NCBI RefSeq assembly: GCF_902459465.1
Contig: NC_047070.1
Coordinates: 682,001 to 746,000 of the forward strand
Source: Asterias rubens
Taxonomy: Eukaryota; Echinodermata; Asteroidea; Forcipulatida; Asteriidae
DNA length: 64,000 nt
Direction: 5' to 3'
Shown: in pieces, positions 25,901-34,616 of the stretch
Numbering within the stretch: the first letter of the stretch is position 1
Layout: every line of letters starts with the position of its first letter
The notes under the pieces: generated by a model
Seen by the model: the letters and a program-made list of their open reading frames with translations, nothing else
Told to the model about the DNA's origin: nothing
Database searches by the model: none
Program-made: the position numbers and the translations under genes

Positions 25901-26745
25901 ACCTCAATAAAATAATGCTTACCAGAAAAAGGTACCAGTCAAATCACCATTCCACAATCATTATTATGTAACTAACCGCGTCCTTCTCATTTTTGCTTTA
26001 AAGAAAATTGTTAAGCACCAATTGCTGAGTTTTAATTAAGTAGCACATCTTGTTTGTTATGGCTTAGTTGCGACGTTGCAATAACGTAACCCTCCTCCCA
26101 GCAGCAAAGCCGACTTCGCCTTCGGTAGGACGGTTACGTTATCACAACTATTATGGCTCTCTTTTATTTTTTTATTTTACTACTGTTGGTATCATCATGG
26201 CACAAAAGAGAAATAGCTCCATGGTATCATCTATGAGTAAAGACCGATGTTGAAAGAAAGCCATTATCATCTTTTCATACACAGCCTTACGTTTAACAAA
26301 AAAAGCTAAATTACAGCAAGTCCATGCATTAAAATAATAAGTAACTGAGAAAACACACAAGAACAAATACACTGTGGACGTGGTCACACAATATGTAACT
26401 GGCACTAAGCTGCTAATTTTCTTTAGTAGTTCTGGTACGTAGAAACATACATAGAGCAAGTAGAAACTTGTACTACTACAACCTAGGTGATGTTGTTAAT
26501 GTTACTGTTGTTTAGTTAGATCATGGAGGAATGGTTAGATAGCATTCATAACAATTTTATTTAACTCTCTGCTTTAAAAACAATTAGGCCAATCACAATA
26601 ATGCAACACAGTAACACAGTGATCACTGATTGATACCGTGCTTACCATGCTGAGGGATGAGTTTTCCGTCGGCCGATCTACTGCACCAAAGACTATGCTG
26701 TCCATCCTGAACGATGTAGTGATCATCGGTTTGAAAAAGCTCCAT
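1938..26745 (-). CDS. INPP5F: INPP5F/SAC2-like phosphoinositide phosphatase, 5' part (4 exons, runs off left edge)
   Basis: Four coding exons join in frame: 26745-26646, 24192-24112, 6153-6017 and 2060-1938 (147 codons). All borders are GT-AG, and the exon ends are in phases 1, 1, 0 and 0. The start reads MELFQTDDHYIVQDG and continues with AWNPVCLGTIEGVIGKI, LVGTLPGGHNVYCITKIA and CAKHHFG. Residue for residue these follow the N-terminus of vertebrate INPP5F as I recall it. In vertebrates INPP5F (Sac2) removes the 4-phosphate of PI4P on early endosomal membranes. The SAC catalytic CX5R motif lies in later exons outside the window, so activity cannot be judged here. Intron 1 is about 2.5 kb, intron 2 about 18 kb and intron 3 about 4 kb, all full of repeats. 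The ATG is 828 bp from the divergent ATG at 27573. The identification is confident; the exact transcription start is unknown. Confidence 0.9.
2913..2981 (-). CDS. possible alternative 3'-terminal exon in INPP5F intron 3
   Basis: On the minus strand an acceptor (TGATTTCAG) is followed by 22 codons and a stop: YWAPNGQMKPKPSAKPKTGV and then KP. The stretch is GC-rich and basic, unlike the surrounding AT-rich intron. It could be spliced in phase 0 after the third INPP5F exon, giving a short truncated product, or it could be the last exon of an unseen nested gene. The acceptor and the first 12 codons are duplicated 66 bp upstream (around 3009-3047), where the frame also stops early. No family is recognised and no donor is present. 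Confidence 0.28.
   Translation of the reverse strand, partial: YWAPNGQMKPKPSAKPKTGVKP
2948..3079. repeat. 66-bp tandem duplication carrying a splice acceptor
   Basis: The segment containing CTTCATCTGCCCGTT, CAGTACTGAAATCACAC and ACATACAGATCCTAAG occurs twice, 66 bp apart, with one or two differences. Each copy holds the minus-strand acceptor and the start of the candidate exon. Confidence 0.85.
3371..3623. mobile_element. TIR element, GGGCCCAATTT family
   Basis: Left end GGGCCCAATTTTATAGGGCT, right end the inverted copy (CAGCTCTATGAAATTGGGCCC spans 3603-3623). A second inverted pair inside reads CAGGATTACCAAC and GTTGGTAATCCTG. Degenerate relatives appear near 24541-24782, 25845-26020, 28090-28232 and 58690-59010. 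Confidence 0.75.
4493..4693. mobile_element. near-perfect 201-bp palindrome with 9-bp target duplication
   Basis: The two halves are almost exact reverse complements around a short spacer near 4593. The ends are TAGACTTGTGGACAAGTC and its inverse. Directly flanking copies of CACAGAGCC (4484-4492 and 4694-4702) form a 9-bp target-site duplication. That length fits Mutator-type transposons, so this is probably a non-autonomous MULE-type MITE. The near-perfect arms suggest recent insertion or gene conversion. Confidence 0.85.
6569..7239. repeat. 28-bp minisatellite, 24 copies
   Basis: Unit GAGCTACCCATGAAGTGTCT followed by TCCATTTT. Copies differ mainly at one place: CATGAAGTG, CATGAATTG, CATGATTCG or CACGAAGTG, in an interspersed order. 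It lies in INPP5F intron 2, about 415 bp upstream of the third exon in the gene's direction. Confidence 0.97.
9147..9337. repeat. AAAGGGCACCAAGG dispersed repeat
   Basis: Bounded by CAGGCCTG at both ends, with AAAGGGCACC, AGGGCACCAAGGC and CATGGAGGCA inside. Related copies lie at 25421-25560, 37351-37514, 52960-53425 and 60072-60232, with short fragments at 10575-10715, 11280-11412 and 30738-30885. It is non-coding, and its transposon class is not clear. Confidence 0.65.
9846..9970 (+). mobile_element. tRNA-like SINE with inverted GAACAAAG ends
   Basis: A core with a box A-like GCTAGCTCTTTTGGTAGAGC and a box B-like GGTTCAAATTCC lies between AACAAAGATTTTGACAAATA and its partial inverse CTTTGTTCAG. 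Further copies are 16535-16655 (+, degenerate), 36828-36943 (-), 36971-37095 (+) and 63164-63290 (-). Confidence 0.7.
11613..12004. mobile_element. TTAA TIR element, family GGCAGTGGACACTATTGG
   Basis: Ends AGGCAGTGGACACTATTGG and its inverse, next to TTAC on the left (mutated) and TTAA on the right; 392 bp. No intact reading frame. Confidence 0.8.
12875..13111. mobile_element. second, diverged copy of the 9-bp-TSD palindrome family
   Basis: Ends TAGACTTGTGGACACGTC and ACGACTTGTCCACAAGTCTA match the 4493-4693 element. The flanks AGGTAAGCC and AGGAAGCC are a probable, slightly decayed target duplication. The interior has diverged and keeps CTCTCGCG motifs. Confidence 0.75.
13548..13920. mobile_element. 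TTAA TIR element, family GCCATTGGACACTTT
   Basis: 373 bp bounded by TTAA on both sides, with ends AAGCCATTATACACTTTCGG and the inverse of AAAAGTGTCCAATGGC. It is a reversed relative of 35760-36134, including the shared internal GGCGAAACGTGCGGAAACA. Confidence 0.8.
16166..16435. repeat. two-copy tandem duplication, about 135 bp
   Basis: AGAAGACTTTGG...CCTGGTCTAGC occurs twice (from about 16167 and about 16301), with short insertions between copies. A poly-C tract of about 24 follows at about 16511-16534. Confidence 0.85.
17846..18220. mobile_element. TTAA TIR element, family GGCAGTGGACACTATTGG
   Basis: 375 bp, left end degenerate (CTAAAAGACAATGGACACTA), right end ACCAATAGGGTCCACTGCC plus TTAA. 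It is in opposite orientation to the copy at 18628 internally. Confidence 0.75.
18628..18997. mobile_element. TTAA TIR element, family GGCAGTGGACACTATTGG
   Basis: 370 bp with TTAA at both ends and the family's inverted termini. It is closely related to 11613-12004 in the same orientation. Confidence 0.85.
20685..21130 (+). mobile_element. TTAA element with THAP-domain remnant (Kolobok-like)
   Basis: The left end TTAAAGTCACCTGGAA matches the left end of the complete element at 32305-32879, and the internal TGACGTCAATCGAGGCAGAC is shared. Downstream lies a decayed THAP reading frame. The right terminus was not found, so the limit given is the end of recognisable sequence. TTAA target sites together with a THAP-bearing transposase are the known signature of the Kolobok superfamily. 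Confidence 0.6.
20961..21115 (+). pseudogene. THAP-domain fragment (transposase N-terminus), disrupted
   Basis: MVTRCIAAGCS is the typical THAP start with its C-x4-C zinc pair, broken by TAA at 20994. The same frame then resumes with TTKYGVSLQ. In another frame, 21040-21069 encodes CSKNFEPSCF, resembling the THAP CSEHF...CF segment with the zinc-binding His replaced by Asn. The middle of the domain is missing. Two frame breaks and a lost ligand mean it cannot make a working THAP domain. Confidence 0.6.
22552..22665 (+). mobile_element. tRNA-derived SINE
   Basis: Box B GGGTTCGAATCCC is followed by the widespread SINE tail ending CTTGAGCAAGGCACTTCACC. A minus-strand copy is at 21945-22085 (GGGATTCAAACTC in box B). 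Confidence 0.65.
23662..24042. mobile_element. TTAA TIR element, family GGAACACGTTGCCTTGG
   Basis: 381 bp with TTAA at both ends. Left AGGAACACGTTGCCTTGGAT, right inverse GATCCAAGGCACATGTTCCT. An inner palindrome around ACTCCCAT/ATGGGAGT marks the centre. It ends about 70 bp from the second INPP5F exon. Confidence 0.85.
24193..26645. other. INPP5F intron 1
   Basis: Degenerate GGGCCCAATTT-type repeats (24541-24782, 25845-26020), an AAAGGGCACCAAGG copy (25421-25560), and three short two-copy duplications at 24315-24382 (34 bp), 24603-24672 (35 bp) and 25039-25105 (33 bp). No exon is recognised. Confidence 0.6.
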
Positions 26746-27572
26746 TTTCCCCCATACAACACTCACAAACTCGTACAGTTAATACACGGTACTCAACAAC
26801 CCATGCACTACACAGGTGCATGCAGCTCCAGTGGCACAGTGACAGTAGTACAGACGGTCGTTTCACTCCATCGATGATAGGCTGTGAGGCCAGACAGAGA
26901 CAGAAAATGGGGTCACATTAATCTGTAATTCCCTTGTCACCATTTAGATATGGATGTGTAGGCACAGGACAGCCAGGTGAACTTTGCTTTGATGCCTTTT
27001 GTTTTAATCCTACCACAACAAACTGGTCAGATAGCCGGTCGGTACACCACGTCCATAAATCAACAAGCGCGCGGTTGGTTGTGTACTGTTTTCGCCTGTA
27101 ACGTGTGGTGTGTGTACGGCCCACAACATCAACACATTACATGCATTGAGATGGCACCATCACACAAACCACACACAGTGTACAGAAAAAAACCTTCGAT
27201 AAGTGGCTTTGATCACGCCCTCTATTGACATTGGTATATCTTTTTAAATACTACGATTGAGCAGGACCTATACTGTATAGCTTTTGCGTGTACGTAGTAC
27301 CACAAACAGCGTAGTAAGTAAAACAATAACCTACAATCCATTTCCGGGAAAATCAATGCGTCATTCGTTCACTCCGGATCGTTGGAAAATTGGAATCCCA
27401 CGGCCACAGGTTTTGTGGGTGGCGAGAAAAGTTTGCCGAGTTGTTAGTTTCCTTCGGTCGACAGTCTTTAGTGTCCTCAGAAGTTGTTTTGTTTTTCTCT
27501 GTGGATATATTCAGCAACTGGTGTACTTTCTGTCGACATTTCCTCAAGATTGGAATACTTTTGTAATCAACA
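26746..27572. promoter_or_regulatory. divergent intergenic region INPP5F / coiled-coil gene
   Basis: 827 bp separate two divergent start codons. The part near 27040-27130 has more CpG-containing sequence (GCGCGCGGTTGG, TTTTCGCC, TACGGCC) than the neighbouring introns. No TATA box is obvious and no repeat family covers the whole interval. A shared bidirectional promoter is an inference from the spacing. Confidence 0.4.
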
Positions 27573-29518
27573 ATGATCGAGACAAGAGCAAGACAAAGTA
27601 AGAAGAACTTCGGTTCAACAACCCATGAACTTGGCCGCATGTTACGGGTGGGTTTCTTTGTGATGGCCGCTGTTTGTTTGGTGGCAGTATGGTGTGTTCA
27701 AACAACAGAGGCAGTAAGTGCCGATTCTGAAACAGAAATACCTGTAAATCAACAGGCAGGTAAGTTGTCAAAACTTGTTATCTGTGACATAAATTACTGG
27801 CTTGTCATAATTTGTTTATTTATTTGATTTGGAATGATAAACATCATACAATACATTAATTAATTGTGTGTCAACTCGAAAGACATTTTATTGTTTGTAT
27901 GACTTGCCGGGTGGGTGTCGGGGGGGGGTTGAAAATTGTATTATTTATTAATACAAATGTTGTTCTCCTTCTTTATTCTTTATTTTATATTTTGTTTATT
28001 ATTATTATTATTATCTGACCAATTTCATGAGCAGAAATTACTGCTTGACAAACTTATTTGCTATTAAGAAAACATGCATTAGGGGACCAGTCACAGCAAT
28101 GCAAACTTGTTTGATAGCTAGGTTACCCTCGGTACTTCATTGTTGTAGCTGGTAAACCTGTTTCTGTTTAGCAAACTAGGTTGTGCTTAACAAGATTTTG
28201 TGTTTTTACAGGCTCATGAAATTTTGCCCAAGTGTCAAAGAATTCATTTACCTATTCAGCATTCAGTGGTGGTCTCTAAAAAAAACCTGCAAAAATTTCT
28301 AAATGAAAACAAAACAAATTGTTATTTATTATTGATAACCAACAGCAGATAGCCGCCACTTACAGGTTAAACAAACAGATAAAACTATATATAAAATATG
28401 TAGGCCCTATATAGAACAAGTTGAAAATTACAAATAAATAAAGAGAACAAAATCAGAGTTGACATTCAGGGCACTATAATTTGCCAAAGTTTGTATTTTG
28501 TGATCAGCTGAAATACTCATCATTCTGACTTAAACATTCTCTGATTTTCTGGTATTTGAAACAATCACATGTTCATACTTTTTATTTGTCATTTGTTTTG
28601 TTTTCTGCAGTTCCACCTTGTGTAACATGTGACAAACATGAACAACTTGTGAATAAACTGAACAATTTAAAGGAGTCAGCAAGAGGTTTAAACCACAGAG
28701 TAAGTTCAGTTGCCTCAAGTTTGAACATTTGAGAATGTTTATGGAGGCTTATTATTATTGGTCTTCAAAAGAGTGTTCAATCAACAGTATTAGTATACAA
28801 TAAAAACCTTTCAAACGAAATTTAATTTAGTTTGTTGGGTACACGCAGGCAGCAGGGTTTTTGGTGCAGCTTCTTACAATTACATCTATTATTAAATAAA
28901 TGCTTTTCATTTATGTTTGTTTGTGACATAGTTTTCCTTGCAATTTGCAAATGACAGATTTCATAGAACCAAGTAAAAAAAGAGCTGTTGATTTCATTTA
29001 GCAGATGTACAACCAAGCACCAATCCGCCAAAGTTGATGACACATCTGAATAGGTCGCTGTCAAAGTCGAGAAAACAGAAATGGAGACTCCCAAAAAAGA
29101 TGCTTACATTGTATTTAGATTTTCGCAGTAAAATAAAGTGGATATAATACCAAAACAGTTTCTCTCCTTTTTTGGCCAAAAAGTTACCATGGAATTTGAA
29201 GAAACTTTCACTGATTGGTTTGATCATCATGGTTTGATGTTGTGCTATTAAAAATAAACTAGATAGGTGATGGAAAAAGGGGACTTAATACATGTTTCTT
29301 CTTCCTCTGTACATTCTGCTGTACACTGTAAGTACAGAATTGACATAATATTTTCTCAACAGTTTTTCCATTTATTTGCATAAAGAAAGTAGTGTCTGTG
29401 TCTTGTTATGCTTGAACTTTCCTTTCCCAACTTTCCTTTCCCTTTTCTTTTTTTGGATCAGGTGGAAAAAGTTGGAAGTAAACTGGACAACCTTGAGGAT
29501 TGTAGCTGCACACAATAA
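27573..29518 (+). CDS. 110-residue signal-anchor or secreted coiled-coil protein (3 exons)
   Basis: Exons 27573-27759, 28611-28699 and 29462-29518 join in frame (phases 1, 0) with good GT-AG sites and give 110 residues. An in-frame TAA nine bases upstream fixes the start ATG. Residues 1-24 are basic and polar. Residues about 25-42 (VGFFVMAAVCLVAVWCV) form one hydrophobic segment. It could be a type II anchor, or an uncleaved or long signal peptide with possible cleavage after TEA at 47. After an acidic linker, residues 66-69 are CVTC. Residues about 74-104 have leucine/valine heptads typical of a short coiled coil, and CSC follows at 106-108 just before the stop. A coiled coil bracketed by cysteine pairs is the usual plan of disulfide-linked extracellular oligomers. 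I do not recognise the family. It is head to head with INPP5F and may share its promoter region. Confidence 0.68.
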
Positions 29519-31957
29519 TGAATACCATCTGGACTGGGCTGCAAGGTTGTAGGACTACTAGCATTAAAGGGGCGCACAACCAATGCCCTGATCCAAGCAT
29601 TAAAGGGGCTCACAACCAATGCCCTGATCCAACCCGAATCTTCACTCCATGACCACACAGTATTCCTATTTCAATCTACGCTGCTAAAATTTGTGTTTGC
29701 GCTCACAAATAGACGATGTGACCTATGTTTACATTCAAACCGCCCCTCTGTTGACAAAACACTGTATACGACATGTTTCGCCGGGCAAAAAGACGCGTAG
29801 TCATGGTAAGATTTCATACACTTTCTAGCTGGCTGCCAAAATACAAAGGTTTTACCCGGCGGTATGTGCGCTATTTCATGGTTTTCGAGTGACGTCAGAG
29901 GTCACATCATCTATAGAACTGCCAGTCAAACAGACATTCTACATTGCCAATGTTTCTCATTGGTAGGGAAATATAATTGGTCCTTAGGGTGAGTATTTAA
30001 CAGTAGATTTGAATCAATATAAGATACTCGTCCAAAACCCATTGATGCCTAGCTGTGTTCTCTACCTAGAAGCATAGAGGAAGGACATTCTAGAAGCAAC
30101 CTTCCAAGCTGTTACGTAGTTATTTATACATGGATAGCTCCAAGTTTATACAGAGGGTATCCTAACCAATGTTCCCTTACTTCGTTGCTCTACGCTTGGT
30201 CTTTTCTCTTACCAATTTCCCTCCTGAACAGAAGTACCCCCCCCCCCTCTACAATACTCTAAAGAATTCAAGCATACAATGTAGACACAACAGGGGTACC
30301 ACCTGTCCCCCATATCCAGAATGATACCCAATTGTGAGGTAATTATTTGCTAGGTGGATGGCCACTTTAATAACCCTGACCTGACAACCACAGTGCTCTG
30401 TGTGGTCACAATGGCTGGTAATAATTACATTCCCAGACCAGCAGGAAAGATGGATTGTTGGGCACCCAAGGTAACCTAGGAAACCACCACTAAACTATAC
30501 CTCAACATGCTTCAAGCAAGGTCTAGTTCACATCTTTGTTTGTTGGTTCTGCATTTTGCTTTAAGTGTCTGCACTTCAGTTTGTTTTCAGGATAGGATGC
30601 TTGCAATGATTCATCAGTTATTTTTGTCATTTTGTTTTTGTTCTACCGCAAAAAGCTGTCTTTCCTTTACTCTGCCAGACTACATGCAATTATTTGACCT
30701 TTGCACAAAGACAACATTCTCCTGTCAATCCCCATCAGGCCTGGAACTGTGTTGCCCTAGTTTGACCCTTTGTGCCTCTTCAGAAGTTTCCCACAGAGCT
30801 TAAGGTTTTCAAAAAGATTTATGCTCTTAAATGAAAACGGCCTTTCCCTACCAAAGTTGCAACTCCATGCCTGTAGGCCCGTACAAATAAAGGTTGTCAT
30901 ATTTTTAAAGAAATTGTTGAGTTGAATGTCACACACCCATCTCCTCTTGTTTTTATTGATTTTCAAATTCTCCTGTCTACCTAACGACAGACGCCAAATA
31001 AGATGTACATGTACAAGGTATTGGATGGACCTCACATGACAACTTTATTTACATCATTTCTGACATTCTCAGCGGTTTTTTTTCTTACTGAAGATTACAT
31101 ACTTTGTTTCTAAACCAACTATTTTTTAGGCCTATCCTTTAACAAATGTTTGTTTCGTTTTCCATATTTTTACTTAATACTTACTTAGATTCTGAAGGTA
31201 AAATAAATGTTCTTAAACTAACTGTTTCTTGAAACTTCCTTAGAAATGCTGCGAAGAAAGGTGCTAGGACAGCTTTTAAAAGTCCACTTGTTGTAATTTA
31301 AAAACAAAAGACTTAATTATTTTACTTTGTCAGAATTGTTAGTGGTTATTTTATAGCTTACACATACACTATTGTTCGGCAAACATCTCAGAGTTGTGCA
31401 GGAGGTAGACACGCAAATGCATGGGTCATGCCCATCCATTGATCTCCTTTAATACTGATCACATCATCAGCCCCATTCAAAAATGTGTGGTGCCAACTTG
31501 GTAGTTTTAAAAGGAAGCGCACACAATGTGTAAGTTTAATATTTCAATTGAGGAGTGTGTTCATCCAGTGAATTCTGACCTTTCGTCTGCAAGATTCAGA
31601 AAAAGCTCACAGAATACCACAATATTTTATGTCAAAGCCAAATGGCCAAACACAAATTATAAGTAGCAAAGTGTAATCTGCCATTTTATTGATTGTGAAT
31701 ACTATTTGAGTGTTTGATTTTGTATTTTTGTGCTCTATGCTGAAATTAAAACAGGATGCCTAGTGGGAACTTATACTTTCAGACTGACTGTGGTAAGGCG
31801 ATGGAAGAAATCCTCCATTTAGATATGATGACTAAATGCAGGAAGTTATTGGCTGAATCAAAACTTAATCACAGAAGAAGCTGATAGTAAAACAAGTATA
31901 GCTATGTGTCGGTCTGTGTTAAAATTTCACAGAGCTGCTACAAGCAGATAATTTTGG

Positions 31958-32308
31958 TTAAAGGGTTTATGTACCCTTTCTTAACACAAAACACAATGTC
32001 CACAGATTTACATAAAACTTACACAGTTTGAAGATTATGATAGCAGAAAGCTTCCCTTGAAATTGCACTTACTGAGGTGCTGTAGTTTTTGAGAAATGAG
32101 TAAAACAAATAATTTTTGTCTCAGTTTTAGCATGTAAAAACGTATTAACCAGTGCTATTATTTTGTGACTCGTTTTACTCATTTCTCAGAAACTACACAA
32201 CCTCAGTTAGTACTATTTGAAGGGAAGCTTTCCATTATCATTATCTTCAAACCCTGTAAGTTTAATGTAAATCTGTGGCCATTTTGAAAAAGTACCTGAA
32301 TCCTTTAA
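31958..32308. mobile_element. TTAA TIR element, palindromic
   Basis: 351 bp with TTAA at both ends. The arms fold back over most of their length (GAAATGAGTAAAAC / GTTTTACTCATTTCTC). Its right TTAA is also the left TTAA of the next element. Confidence 0.8.
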
Positions 32309-32879
32309 AGTCACCTGGAAATAGAATTTGTTTTCTTTCAAACATAAGAGTATATGCTTACGAACAATAAAACAATTTTTTTAGTAATTACGATTTATAT
32401 GTTTAAAAAATATATAAAGTTGTTTGGGGGGCTGACTCCGCCTACCCCTTTTGTGAGGTCAATCGAGGCAGACTTTGCCTGCAATGCGTATAGTAAACAC
32501 ACGTGCAAAGTACATGTACGTCCAAGTCGTGAGTTGGTACATTTCAAAAAGTGTTTTTCTGCATTCAGCAGCAATACACCTGGTCGGCATTGCCGGAAAA
32601 AAACAATTGTTTTTTTTTTGCTACGTACCAACTCACGACTTGGTCCGTACATGTACTTTGCAATTGTGTTTACTCTACGCATTACAGGCAAAGTCTGCCT
32701 CGATTGACGTCACGAACAACACCCTCTCGGGTCGGGGTCTACTCTTAAATTTGTAAATAACATAAGAACTGATTTTTTAAAACCTTAGTTAACTGTTTAT
32801 TCACATTCCACTCATCAAAACACATATATTAGTGACAAAAGCTTTATTTTGAAAAAATACCACTTCCAGGTGACTTTAA
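32305..32879. mobile_element. TTAA fold-back element containing a THAP start
   Basis: 575 bp. Ends TTAAAGTCACCTGGAA and CCAGGTGACTTTAA. The inner arms repeat GAGGCAGACTTTGCCTG in inverse. On the minus strand, 32590 begins ATG with codons MPTRCIAAEC, the same THAP start as at 20961. The element therefore looks like a deletion-and-inversion derivative of the THAP-bearing parent. Confidence 0.75.
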
Positions 32880-34616
32880 ATGATGTTTGAAACAGATATA
32901 GTAGATTGAAACATATATATTTCTTCCTCCATTGTTTAACCATTTCCTGATCATCAAAAACGAGCAGGAAGCCAGTAGCATATGCTACACATGACATGCT
33001 GTTTCTTGTTAACCTAACTTATCATTAAAATTTATATTTTTGTACCCATTGACACTTGTGACAACTTATTTTGTTTAATGAAAATTATATGCAAACTGTA
33101 AGCAAACCTTTTTACATGAACACACATGTACATAATATATAGACCATGTTACCTGTTCATACATAACATTTTATGGATTTTGCGCAAAATCAATTTTTAT
33201 CCATTTTTTATATGAAGAACTGGATGTGCACCTTTTTATTATTTTGTTGCCATTCACTTTACAATTCGTGACTTTTTTTAATGTGGTAAGTTTGAAACAA
33301 ATTGTAGAAATTCTCATAAGACAATTATAGTTTCTTGCCTGCCAGTAAGTGCCCTGGAATGTACAAAGTCACTTTATTTGTGAATAAGGTGACATGGTCA
33401 GTGTGATCAGCTGTAAACTCTTTTTCTAACATACTGCCTGCTTTGAAAGATTAATGGTTCTCTCTTGAATCTTGGCAACTAAATCGATTGGAATGAATGG
33501 TTTTTTTTTAAGTCTAATTCTTTACCCAATTATTTTGGCATATTGATGTGTGGGGAGAAAAAAAACTAACGTAACCTTGAATTGTATTTTTAGAAAAGGG
33601 AACTTTGTTCAAAGTTTGATGGATGAATTTATCCAAAAGACACCAAGTTGTGTTTTGAATTTCTGCTTTGCCAAATCTGTATTTTTAATAATTATATTAT
33701 AAATCAGGCAGTTGTTCAATTCAAGTAACAGTATTATTTATTTTGTGTATTCTGCATTACCCCAATATTTCACACAACATCATTATGTTTATAAGCAGTA
33801 TTTTGTTCAGTGTTTATGAAAAGTGTAGGCATACATTTTTTTTAATAGTATATTAATAATTAAAAAGCAACTCCTGTATTTTCCAAATACAATTTGTCAT
33901 GTTTAAGTAACTTATTTTAACTGGACAATGTAAGTGCCAATTTTTGAACTAATGACTTAATAATTTAAAAGCAAATAAATATCTTTTAACATTAACACAT
34001 TAACAGGACATTTGTAATCATTGGTATAGGGAACCATCGGATCAATTAAATCAGGCATCAGCATGCAAAGCTTGCCATGGGTTGATGTATTATACACTTT
34101 TCAGTTTCACTGTATATGCATGTGATGGTTTGTTTGTTGGGTATAATCATGGAGCAATAAACTAGTTTATTGCTCCATGGTCTCAGATGCTGAAGTAAAC
34201 AGATACCTCCCCCCCCCCCCCCCCCCCCCAACACCCCAGTGTAGTTTATTGAAACAATCGTGTGCATTCATCCGTGTATTAAATGACACTGGCTTTAAAG
34301 AATTCACACGTGTTGGATGCACAACAACAGCGCTGTGGGTATGGTACCCGGCCGCGTGGTAATGTGTTCATCTCGCTTGCATAAAAAAAACACCCACATG
34401 AACAGCACAGTGGTCACTCAAAGTTTGCCGTGTCATTTTTGGTTACTCATGCTCTTTTCAATATTGGTTAATTCAATTTTGGATCCACAATAAAGTCTTT
34501 ACTTTTACCAACATATGTCTGTACTCATCATCTGGGAAAACAACCGAGACCCAAGTGACATTGAGACCCTTATTGGTTCAATTCAAGGCTAAGTTTAGGA
34601 AAAGTTCTGAACGAAG

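Larger units (their letters stand above)
29519..34616. other. spacer between coiled-coil gene and Cys/His-rich gene
   Basis: It starts with the 3' UTR of the coiled-coil gene, including a 36-bp two-copy duplication at 29560-29631. It then holds a TIR element at about 29710-29925 (GATGTGACCT / AGGTCACATC) and two abutting TTAA elements (31958-32308, 32305-32879). AT-rich sequence from 32880 to 34200 has no recognisable feature. A poly-C tract is at about 34208-34229. Confidence 0.55.
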
